DNA of 64,000 nucleotides from Allodiplogaster sudhausi. Its lineage: Eukaryota > Nematoda > Chromadorea > Rhabditida > Diplogasteridae. The stretch is from the NCBI GenBank assembly GCA_945643635.1, contig CALZFC010000031.1, positions 2,855,501-2,919,500 on the forward strand, in the 5' to 3' direction. Position numbers and translations under genes: made by a program. Positions within the stretch are counted from its first letter, which is position 1; each line of letters opens with the position of its first letter. Shown in pieces: positions 23,372 through 32,436 of this stretch. Below the pieces are notes generated by a model. The model was not told the DNA's origin and did no database searches. It saw only the letters and a program-made list of their open reading frames with translations.

Positions 23372-24332
23372 TGTAAATGCACAAATCGGGCTCATCCTTT
23401 ATTCCATTGCAAAAGGGGAATGATGGATGGCCTTGTCCTTCTTTCTTCTTCTTCCTTTCTTCCCTTCCTTCTCACTTCTCCGCCTGCTCCAGCTCGATGA
23501 GTTTCTTGACTCCTTCGTACATCTGCTTCACTGCCTCGTACTCCGACAGGCCGAGGCGCGCCTGAATTGAATCCTTAATTTACTACACTTTAGTTACAAT
23601 ACTAATCGTATTTAAAAATAACCCAACCTTGTAGGAGATGTCGAAGACGCCTCCCTCCGACTCGGAGTGCTCGCCGTTTATGCCGCGGACCTGGAGCTTC
23701 AGCCCGTTCGTGATGTCCTGAAATCAATCAATATTTTGTTTACTATTTCTTAAGTATGAAATAGATAAAGAAGTACAAACAGACGAGGAAGTCCTTGCGA
23801 GCGGCGAGCTTGGGCAGCTTGATGTGGACGGAGGCGCGGACGGTCGAGCCGAGATTCGTGGGGCAGAAGGTCAGCCAGCCGAGGCGATCGTCGCGCGAGA
23901 ATTTGACCTTCGCCTCGATCGACTGGAAATGATATTAATTTACAATATCTGAGAATGAATAAATATGCATTTCCTTAATCTATTAATACCTTGACTCCAC
24001 GGACATCCGAGCCCTGCTCCATGGAGATGATCCGGATGTGATCCTCCTCGTTCACCCACACCAGGAAAGTCTTGTTGTCGTTGTGGACGATCCCGCGTCC
24101 CTGAATATCTTTTTATGATCAATTATATTAAAGTGATCATCTTTTGGATCCCAGAATGATAATATCAAAATTCGATTGGCTTTGGCAAGCCAATGAAAAA
24201 GAGCCTCGCCTTGGGCCAGAAGCTGCAGGCGTTAGCCTCCTGGAGATGGCGGTCGCCCTCCTTGGAGAAAGTGATCGGCGATCAGCTTCGTCTGGTCCTC
24301 CTTCGTCATGCCGTCGAGGCTGTAGAACTTGA
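23372..24332 (-). pseudogene. Arginine kinase 3' fragment, copy C
   Basis: About 9.04 kb from copy A and nearly identical to it across exons and introns, including the same 24-base in-frame deletion. Exons: about 24210-24332 (partial), 23990-24100, 23785-23922, 23628-23717, 23472-23561 (stop). It reaches further 5' than copy A and keeps the SLDGMTKEDQTKL segment. It has a 2-base loss in the [10 protein letters not shown] motif (about 24264) that shifts the frame. It ends abruptly at 24332 in unrelated sequence. The flanking DNA (23205-23370 against 14187-14334) is much more diverged than the copies. Confidence 0.8.
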
Positions 24333-25660
24333 TTTATGCATGACATTATGACCACCAAGCAACCTCACCATCAGGGAGCTTGGGAGGCGAAGCTTGCGCA
24401 CCGTATACCGGGAACCGTTTACCGGGAAAGTGTGGGGAGGAAGGAAGGATGGAGTGGAATTTCTGGCTCAGGGGAGAGATTAAGAGAGATGAAAGGAGCG
24501 AATAAATGAAGTTTTTTCATCTCTCTCTCTCTCTCCTCTATATCTCATCTCTCTCTCTCTATTTCTTTCAATTTCTGCCTTTCTCCCTCCCTCTGTCTCT
24601 CACTCTCCCTCTCTCCTTCTCTCACTCTCTTTCTCTCTCTTTCTCTCTCTCTCCCATCTTCCAGAACCACATGATCCTCGTCAAGTCTCACCTTCTATGT
24701 GATCGCCAATCATTCAGAACCACACTCTCTTTCTCTGTCTCTTTGCGGCTCCGGACGAAGCACATCAACTACACAAGTGGGGCAGCCACCGTCCACTCCG
24801 TCGTGCATGTCGAAGAACGAAGAACGAGATGGTCTCGAGTACCGGTGAAAATAAAATGAGAAAGCAGAGGAAGAAGTACAATTCGGTCAACATCTACCTT
24901 TTCCTAAAGCTGGGCAACCCGGACATCCTATCAATTTGTTGCAAGGCCATGTCTCATCCATTTAAGCCAAGTTTTTGACATAAATGGATGTGAACTGATT
25001 GCTATGTTGTTGTTAGTCGTGTATTTGGTATGCCTGCCATTCCTTGTCTACGTTGACTGAATGCTCAAGGCAGCCGCATTCCAATATAAACGAAACGGAG
25101 TTATTGACAGCGTCTTCAAGTATGAACGACCCAAGATTTTCATGCTTGAGGACAGCAAATAGGAATCTATAAACGAGACATTCCCCCTCTCTATCCACAA
25201 TTCCCATCTCTCTCGCCATAGTCTCTCTCTCTCTCCCTCTCTCTCTCTGGGTCCCTCTGCAAGAAGAGTCGTCCCTGAAGGTGAAGGGGTCATAATTGTC
25301 TCTTTCTCTAGCTGGTGCTTACAGTATGCACTCCTGGACAACAGCTGTATTTTGCTTATCCTTTGCCATGTATAGCCGCCAGTTGCTCACCGGAGAAGAC
25401 ATCTGATGAAATATGGAGTCAATCCATAATTGATTACGTGTACAAACAACGTAATTAGATCTCATAAAACCGTTTCCTTTTTGAATAACATACATGGGCA
25501 GCGAATTGACTGGAATGAAATTAATTTAAAGCACGACAGTGGCTAAAGATATTTGGGAAGAGAATAAGCGAGGGAAGAAGTAAAACATCAAGTGCATCAA
25601 CTGCAAAAGATTTAGAAAAAAGACGGGTAAATTATGTAGATAAAAATGAAGTAAATCTAA
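24333..25660. other. Unassigned spacer with CT tract and exon-like pieces
   Basis: A CT microsatellite at about 24518-24655 precedes an acceptor and an open stretch at 24663-24859 (plus strand, NHMILVKSHLLCDRQSF...). A further open stretch on the plus strand at about 25059-25160 encodes KAAAFQYKRNGVIDSVF. Neither joins a recognisable gene. Confidence 0.3.
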
Positions 25661-25666
25661 ATTCCG

Positions 25667-26650
25667 TTGCAAATGGCGTTGTGGTGCAGCAGGCACGAAG
25701 GTCCCCTTCTTCTCCCTCCCAATTCGGCTCCCTTTTGGCATCACTCTTACAGAAGGCGCCCTCGGTCAAGTCAAGCGTCCCCGTCCTGTCTCGAACCCGC
25801 GACAGCCTCAGACGCCGCCTCAGACTCCACGACAGCCTCAGACGCCGCCTCGAACTCCACGACAGCCTCAGATGCCGCCTCGGACTCGCTTCTGCTCCTC
25901 CAGTTCCTCGATGGTCTCGTCGACCGGCTCAGCGTCCTGGAGGCAGACAACATCGCCCTAAAGGAGCAGTGCAAGGAGCTGCAGGCATCCAGCACTGCTC
26001 TTCAAAGTCAGCTGACAGTTTTTCTTGTGAGTCTTTCTCTCTCTGCACACCCCACTGCTGCCCCCCCCCCGCCCCCGATGTCCAGATGGCTTCCCCAACC
26101 CGCCACTCCGCTCCAGCCGCTCCCCCTCCTCCCCTCCTCCCTCCGGCGAGTGGGATTTCTCCAAGGAAACCCCCGAGGAGCGCGAGGACCGGAAGGAGAG
26201 GCTTCGTTCCATGGTCCTTTTCGGTCTCTCCCCCCCCCCCAGGCCTCTTCTACCGTGGACGGTGTTGTCCGTGACCGAGAGGCTGTCCTCCACATCCTGG
26301 ACGCACTCGGAATCCCCTTCCTCCCGGTGGCTGTTTATCGTCTCCGAGCCAGCCCGGGCGTCCTCTCGCTGGTGAAGATAGTCATGCCCACCACCCAAGC
26401 CCAGCAGCAGTGCTTGCGGGCGGCTCGTCGTTTCCTCCGCTCCCTTCCCGGTTTCGAGCGGTACTATCTCCGTCCGAGCCTCACCCTTGCTCAGCTTGGA
26501 ATCGATCCACGCCCGCCTCACCCTCCGCCTGACCTCTCGTCCTACTTTGCCAGGCCGCGGCAGCACAGCCGTTCGCACCCTCGCGAGTCACGTACGCAGC
26601 CGACTCAGCAGACCCAGCCGAACCACCCTCCACACGCGCTCCTCGGCTGA
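25667..26650 (+). CDS. LINE ORF1-like protein (element remnant)
   Basis: About 327 residues, intronless. The start contains three copies of a ten-residue unit (DSTTASDAAS-like; 30-bp DNA repeats at about 25795-25885). A predicted coiled coil follows (LVDRLSVLEADNIALKEQCK), then a Pro-rich linker and a conserved C-terminal domain (VLHILDALGIPFLPVAVYRL, LVKIVMPTTQAQQQCL). This layout is that of nematode CR1-like LINE ORF1 proteins that bind RNA. No endonuclease or RT follows: the YR retrotransposon starts at 26774. It could be a 5' remnant of a LINE related to the one at 16880-19920. Confidence 0.65.
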   Translation: MQMALWCSRHEGPLLLPPNSAPFWHHSYRRRPRSSQASPSCLEPATASDAASDSTTASDAASNSTTASDAASDSLLLLQFLDGLVDRLSVLEADNIALKEQCKELQASSTALQSQLTVFLVSLSLSAHPTAAPPPPPMSRWLPQPATPLQPLPLLPSSLRRVGFLQGNPRGARGPEGEASFHGPFRSLPPPQASSTVDGVVRDREAVLHILDALGIPFLPVAVYRLRASPGVLSLVKIVMPTTQAQQQCLRAARRFLRSLPGFERYYLRPSLTLAQLGIDPRPPHPPPDLSSYFARPRQHSRSHPRESRTQPTQQTQPNHPPHALLG

Positions 26651-26773
26651 ACCAAATCAATCCACCCCATAGTTTCTTCCACCACAATCCTTGCGAACCC
26701 CCCCCCCTTTCACAAAACTAAGTGTTGATTCTCGGAGGAACTCTAGTAGCAAGCAACGATATGGAGATATTCG

Positions 26774-26848
26774 TTATGGTGGCTCCTACAGTACGCTACG
26801 CTCCTTCCGTCGCCTACCATAATTCCCGTTTGGATTCCCACTCTCTCA
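26774..26848 (-). repeat. Split direct repeat B2 (75 bp)
   Basis: Identical as read to 28566-28640 (from TTATGGTGGCTCC to CACTCTCTCA). It marks the 3' terminus of the YR retrotransposon, directly after the ORF1 remnant region. Confidence 0.95.
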
Positions 26849-27365
26849 TTTTATAGTTTACGCCTTTATTGCGTGTCCGTAACAATCGTGCTCACTAGCA
26901 CCACTCGAATAACTGATGTCGACACAAAACACAGTATTCACCAGATACATACATACATCTTACAAGGACTGCTTGCCAGAACCTCGCGCACCCCCGTGGG
27001 CCTAAGGCATGTTAAACGTCAAGAACACAAATGTGTACACATGGATATACGAATGCACAAAATATGTCCAAAAACCACTATACCGTAAACAAAGAAGCAT
27101 GGCCCTTCAGACCGGCATATATTTACATCAATAGGAATAGGCATATGTATACATATATACATATATGCATGCCGCTACGAATGCATCACCAAGCGAACTG
27201 TAACATATATGGATAAACCCCGCACCACCTGCTTTGCGGCAACCAAGGAGATCGAATTCTGAAATCCTTGTACTTTACCTGTGGCTAAAACAAAACTAAC
27301 CCTTTTCCCTGGGACTCTAGTATTCTGCGCAAGATAAAGGTAACAAAAAACCTCCTCCGTGACTC

Positions 27366-28380
27366 TTATAGCGGAAGGGCCCCTCCCTGGGCCGGCAACG
27401 AGTCTCTAATATATGGCTGCATGCCACCTACGGAGCGCCACCTCCCGCGGATGCGTACCTGCTCTAGGGCCGCCCCTGACCCAATTGACACCGCCGCACC
27501 GCCCACTCTGAGCTGGTGTGGAGTGATCCGCGCGATGTTCGCATCTGCACACGCCCGGGCCAATTCCTTCCGTATTGTGGACGTCGTGAGCGGCCGACCC
27601 GTGCTCCTGCTCGCGAACATGAATGCTTCAGCCTGATTAGGAAGCCAACTCATATGCAACTCAAACAGCTTTCTACCACAAGAACCTGGCCCCGCCATAA
27701 CCCTAGTGACTCTACCCTCTTTCAGCTGGTCGTTTTTCGCCTTATGGATCCGAATGGCGATGACATCGCCTACCTCCGTGATGTCCTTCCTCTGCAGTGC
27801 GACCGCTTCCGACACCCGAAGGAGGGCAGCCATGGCCAGCGCAGCAAATATCCCGATGCGGATGTCTTCTTGCGGCGCGTTCTTCCTGAGCGCCCACGCG
27901 ATCAGCTTGTCAACTTCCGCCCTCTCCGCCGCTGAATGATGACGCACCGCCTGCTGCCTCTGCGCCGCTGCCCGTGCCTAAGCAACCTCATTTTTTCTCC
28001 GCTATGCCACCCATCACCCCTCCAACCATGGAAACCACCGTTCCTTCCTTCTCGGGATCCATCGCCTGCACGGTGGCCGACTTGAATGCCGCCACTGCGG
28101 TAGTCAGTGTCGCTGCCGAAGCGCCGTCCGCATACTTGCGCGCTAGATACGCGCACAAAGCCAGCGGGCGGTTTGGGTTTAGGCCAATGCTGCGGCTGAA
28201 CTTGATCCGGGCTCGCTCACTCTGCTCGTACATCTCTCGCGTACTGGCTGCCAGGGATCTTTCCGCCGCGTGCCAAATTGCTCCTTGTAGGTCGGAAGGA
28301 AGCTCGTTGATGCCCTCCGATAGAAACCTCTTCCTCGGGCCTGTCATAAATACCGTACTCTTAGGCAGGGAACCATACAA
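27366..28380 (-). CDS. Tyrosine recombinase of the YR retrotransposon (interrupted)
   Basis: Phage-integrase-type recombinase that would insert a circular DNA intermediate. The N-terminal core-binding part is 28380-27988 (AASTREMYEQSERARIKFSR...). The catalytic domain is 27947-27366. The R-H-R-H/W-Y set is visible: R in ALLRVSEAVAL, H-x-x-R in TPHQLRVGGA, W in RGRWRSVGG and Y in MQPYIRDS. A frame change at an A-run near 27985 and a stop codon near 27975 separate the two parts. Note that the ORF lies 3' of the internal repeat pair. Confidence 0.85.
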
Positions 28381-28420
28381 ACCGCTTCGCGCTACTGCCC
28401 TCGGGCCGGGATTGGGTGGG

Positions 28421-28640
28421 CACCAAACCGTCTCTCACGGACACACTGGCGTAGAATGACGCAATCCCCTCTCTCTCCCCCTTTTCTCCTCCCCGTGACC
28501 CCGTGACCCTAACCGCAACGCGACCGCGCTCGCCTTTGAGAGAGAGCGTACCTCCAAACGCCCAATTATGGTGGCTCCTACAGTACGCTACGCTCCTTCC
28601 GTCGCCTACCATAATTCCCGTTTGGATTCCCACTCTCTCA
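28421..28640 (-). repeat. Internal B1-A2 junction of split direct repeats
   Basis: 28421-28567 is the second A copy and 28566-28640 the first B copy, sharing the two bases TT. It lies between the RT/RNase H ORF and the recombinase ORF. Confidence 0.95.
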
Positions 28641-28700
28641 GAGGCTCGCTTAACAACAAACGTAGAACCTGGGTAAAGGCGGTTATTCTCGACAGCTGAA

Positions 28701-30847
28701 TTAGCACCGACTAAAGTCACAGAATAAGAAAACGAATTCCGTCCTAGCCAACGGCGCACCGAAAGGTCCCTCTACAAACGAGCTTGGAATAAAGATATCC
28801 GCCCCCTTCCCAAACAGAAGAGCATCCCTTACAAATGGCGCCCACCCGCTAGCACTGCAAAGTCTCGGGAACCAGCTTGCAGAACTCCAAAGGGGAACAC
28901 CCAAGATACATCTTACCTTGAAATGCCTGGCAAAAGCTAGGGTTTTGGACACCAGGGACGGAGGTGGCACCAACCAGAGAAGAGTCTTGGCGGCCCACAC
29001 ATCTCGGTGGACGAAGGCATCCGCTCCGGCTGTCCCCGGGCACCACCTTCTGGAACAGAAACGCTCACATTTCGCAGTCCTGTCATCCGCAAACAAGTCC
29101 CAAAGAGGCTCTCCCCAATTCCTGGAACAAATCTCAAAAATTCTCGTTTGGATGCCCCTGTCATCAAAGTCAACATCTCTGCTAGCCTCGTATGCTTCCC
29201 AATTGCAGTCCCTTGCCAGCCAAATGAAACCCCTATGACAGTTAAGTTTTCGCAATACACTATCCACCTTGAGCGCCACATTGTGTAAATGCGGTTTAAG
29301 ACTTCCTCTCTTCAAAATTCTTACCGCTGACTGGCTGTCTGAAAAAACTGTGACTGCTCTACACTTGACTTCCCTTGCAAAACTAAGAACTGCAAACAGG
29401 ACCGCCAATAATTCCCGTAAAGTGCTAGATTCTGAACGCTCCATGTCATTCAAATTCCTGGAAGCCGCTTTGGAGGTGCCAGCACATCTAAACACCGCCC
29501 CTACCGCAACCTCCGATGCATCACATTCCAAAGCACATTCACTATGGAAAAGATTCATAGCCGTTTCCCTAAACGGGCCCCGGGAAAACCTTCTTAACCA
29601 GAATGATACTTCTTTGCTCTCACCTGTCGACAACGCCAGCCTCCTGCTCCGCGGCAATCCCGCTTTTACTTGACTCGCCACTGTCGTTGCCAGGCATCTC
29701 GACTGCATCACTGCTTCGTCCCCTAAGACGATATGGCACGAATTGATTGTTCCGAGCAATCGCTCTCTGTCATAAACTGAGGGGAGGCTCATCAGCCTTA
29801 CTGGGACTTGCACTCCTGCCCACCTACCCTGTCTGATACTCACTTCTTCCATCCCACCCCGCCTCTGCGTCCGATGTTTATTCTCAGTAACAAGGGCGGG
29901 CCCGTGCCCCCCTGGTGGCTGACCACCGTCCATCGCGTCCGCTGACAAAGGTGGCTGACTACCTTCTTCCGTCCCCCTCTCTCGCCTCCTCCGATACCTT
30001 GCCAAACGATCCTGAGACTGCCCTTTCTCTCTCCCACTCTCTCTCAACTTTCGTACCCTCTCTAAAGCCTTCTCACACCTCTCCCGGGAAATGAACACTC
30101 TACCCTGGCCCAGGTCCAACTCAAAACCCAGCCATCTCCCAACGGGTGCCGGAGTCCAAAATGTCTTCTTCGCTGAAACATAGACCCCAGCCCTGGCCAG
30201 GTCACCCCTTACCGTCTCCACGGAAGCCTCACACTCCTCTCGTGTTCTGCCGAGAATAATGCCATCATCGAGATATAGGCAGCACACAATCCCCTTCGCC
30301 CTCCATGAACGGACTAAACAACGAAACACTTTTGTGAAAACAAACGGGGCGGGGCTGAGGCCAAACGGAAAAGCTGCAAACACAAACCACTGCATCTCCC
30401 CTTCACTGTCATCTATGCCGAAGCCCAAGAACTGTCTATCCTCCACCCAAACGGCCAAATGATGGTAGCCTGTTTCGAAATCAAACGTGGCCATAAACTC
30501 CATACCCTCTAAATAGTGGAAAGATCCTCGTACTTAAAATTGGTCTTATGCAAGTACTTGTTAAGGTCGCTAAGGTCATGAATAAGGCGTTGCTTAGTAC
30601 CTGACTTGACCACCGCCAATGGGGACACCACTGCTGGCCTCTTCGCCACTCGCTTTACCGCTCCCGTTGACAGCCACTTGCCGACCTCTTTCTTCACAAA
30701 CGCAATTTCTCTCCTCGCTGACTGCCTATTGCCTGTTTCCTCCCCGATTGGCAGGGCAGTCCGCTCTGATATGGCCATACTGGTTGCAGCCATAGCATAG
30801 AGGGCCCTCCCTGAACCGCCTGCCACCGTAGTCGGGCCTGCCACCAT
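28701..30847 (-). CDS. Reverse transcriptase-RNase H of the YR retrotransposon (frameshifted)
   Basis: The first part (30847-30509) ends KTNFKYEDLSTI and then hits a stop. The frame continues from about 30520 as YLEGMEFMATFDFETGYHH, so one frameshift separates them. The RT catalytic box is CLYLDDGIIL. The RNase H region carries ECDASEVAVGAVF, RELLAVLFAVLSFA and FSDSQSAVRILKR. The C-terminal part (PLWDLFADDRTAKC, PGTAGADAFVHRDVW) matches the extension typical of DIRS elements and Ty3-like relatives. It acts in cytoplasmic or nuclear copying of the element RNA. Confidence 0.85.
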
Positions 30848-31414
30848 ACTCCGGCCTGCGCTGAACGAAATGGGGGGCAGCTTGGCCCGCAGCTGCCCCC
30901 CCCTGCCGAAAGGGCTGCGAAGGGTACGGGGCGAAGCGAGAACGAGGGGGAGGGGGACGTGAGGAAGAAGCCGCCATGGCCGCCGCCATGGCCATCTGTG
31001 CTGCTGACGAGGGGCCGGCCGAAGAAGACCCCACCATCTCGAACGCCTTCATCTGGTCATGCATTCTGAACACTGCTGGGTTCTTGTCAGACGCGACCAG
31101 GAGGGCATTGCGGCCTTTCAAGTCATCCATGATCGAGTACCAGGCATCCCTGTCGCCTTCCCCCACCAGCTCCATCTTGTTCATAATGCCGATGTTAAAA
31201 TCGAGCTGGGCCTGCTGCGACAGGCCAGACACTCGAGGCGAAACATGGACTGGTGGGCGAGAAGACGACTGAGCGCCATGCGACTTGAACATCTTCTGGA
31301 GCTGCTTGAGCTGCTTGTCGGAGAAGGCAGCCTCCTGATGGGGGGCTCGGGGGAATGTGAACGGGAACGCTCCTGATCCTCCTCCGGATGGTCACCGTCA
31401 CCCGCTTCTGCCAT
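30726..31414 (-). CDS. gag-like protein of the YR retrotransposon (frameshifted)
   Basis: Structural nucleic-acid-binding protein of the element. The likely start is ATG at 31414 (MAEAGDGDHPEED). After an acidic/Ser-Pro start, the frame must shift at a run of six C/G bases near 31340 to reach DKQLKQLQKMFKSHGAQ and the rest. A Pro/Gly/Arg-rich region precedes one CCHC zinc knuckle, CYGCNQYGHIRADC. It ends at 30726, overlapping the start of the RT frame (30847) in a different phase, as is usual in such elements. Confidence 0.75.
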
Positions 31415-31438
31415 GATGAAACTCCACTGCGCTAGAGA

Positions 31439-31585
31439 CACCAAACCGTCTCTCACGGACACACTGGCGTAGAATGACGCAATCCCCTCTCTCTCCCCCT
31501 TTTCTCCTCCCCGTGACCCCGTGACCCTAACCGCAACGCGACCGCGCTCGCCTCTGAGAGAGAGCGTACCTCCAAACGCCCAATT
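31439..31585 (-). repeat. Split direct repeat A1 (147 bp)
   Basis: Matches 28421-28567 along its whole length with one visible difference (GCCTCT against GCCTTT). It begins CACCAAACCGTCTCTCACGG and forms the 5' terminus of the YR retrotransposon. Confidence 0.95.
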
Positions 31586-32436
31586 TTGGAGCACATATTT
31601 CCTTTCTTCCCTCTAACTTTTACCAAACACAAATATTGAAAAATAGGGCTTATTTTGCATTTCCGGTTGGTAAGAAATGCATAGTCGATTATCAGTGCAA
31701 TCTGTCTGCATTCTTCCAATGCGAGAGGTGAGGCGCTAACCACGCCCCAAGGGTGTCTGGGTTATCCTCTCTGTCTGAGCGTTCCGAGCCTTCTGGGCTC
31801 AGTTCTGAGTTTCCTCTCTGTGTGTATTAAGTGTGTGCTATCTTACCAGATAAACTCTCTCTCTTCTAAATCTCTTTCTACTTCTCTCACAAATCCTCCC
31901 TTGAGGGAGTAACAAGTGGTAGGGCGAGCACAAAACAGTCTTTCGCAACAGCGGCTATTCCTATTGTAATAATATAAATGAAAAGTGACCTCAGCCACAC
32001 GCATAGCAAGATGAGAGAGAGAGAGAGAGAGAGAGAGGTGAGGGGCCAGGTCTTAGGGGCAGCCGCCGGTTAGCTGACTCCGGCGAACACTGGGTAGCGG
32101 AGACCGCTGTTCGATCCTCCGCTGTGGCCCTCGAGCATGACACTACATCAAAGTTGCTAACCATCCTCCCTAACACCCCTCTTCTTTCCCTCTCATTAGT
32201 CTGAGCATGACGTGGTATTTATTATTTTCATTTTATTTTTTGTCACATCTTTTAACGATGTATGAATAATAAAATAATTAATTAATTAATTTTGAGTGTG
32301 ACTGTATATTTTCAATACTCAACACGACGAGCTAAATACATTCATTGAGACAGCAGAGTAAATTATGTACAATAAATATAATTAAATAGGCATATGCGGA
32401 AATTGGAAGGCATAGGTTTCTTATTGTTCTCTTTCA
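31586..32436. other. Spacer between the YR element and the P450 gene
   Basis: No gene seen. A GA microsatellite sits at about 32010-32038. It is followed by GC-rich sequence with a weak B-box-like GTTCGATCC at about 32110, which does not fold as a tRNA. Confidence 0.4.

Larger units (their letters stand above)
26774..31585 (-). mobile_element. DIRS-order (PAT-like) tyrosine-recombinase retrotransposon with split direct repeats
   Basis: Minus-strand order is repeat A1 (31585-31439), gag, RT/RNase H, repeats B1 (28640-28566) and A2 (28567-28421), tyrosine recombinase, repeat B2 (26848-26774). A copies are 147 bp and differ at about one base; B copies are 75 bp and identical as read. B1 and A2 overlap by two bases. 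There is no LTR and no integrase. The A1-B1A2-B2 arrangement defines the PAT group of DIRS elements and fits replication through a circular intermediate resolved by the recombinase. All three ORFs carry at least one frameshift or stop, although the repeats are almost perfect, so either the insertion is young or the assembly has indel errors. Confidence 0.9.

Noticed and set aside
28918..29673. Plus-strand open frames across the RT/RNase H region
   Set aside because: Shadows of the minus-strand RT/RNase H, whose motifs (YLDD, DSQSAV) fix the coding strand.
32040..32140. Possible tRNA gene (GTTCGATCC with flanking complementary GGGCC/GGCCC)
   Set aside because: No anticodon arm, and the B-box-like motif does not sit in a 5-bp/7-base T arm.
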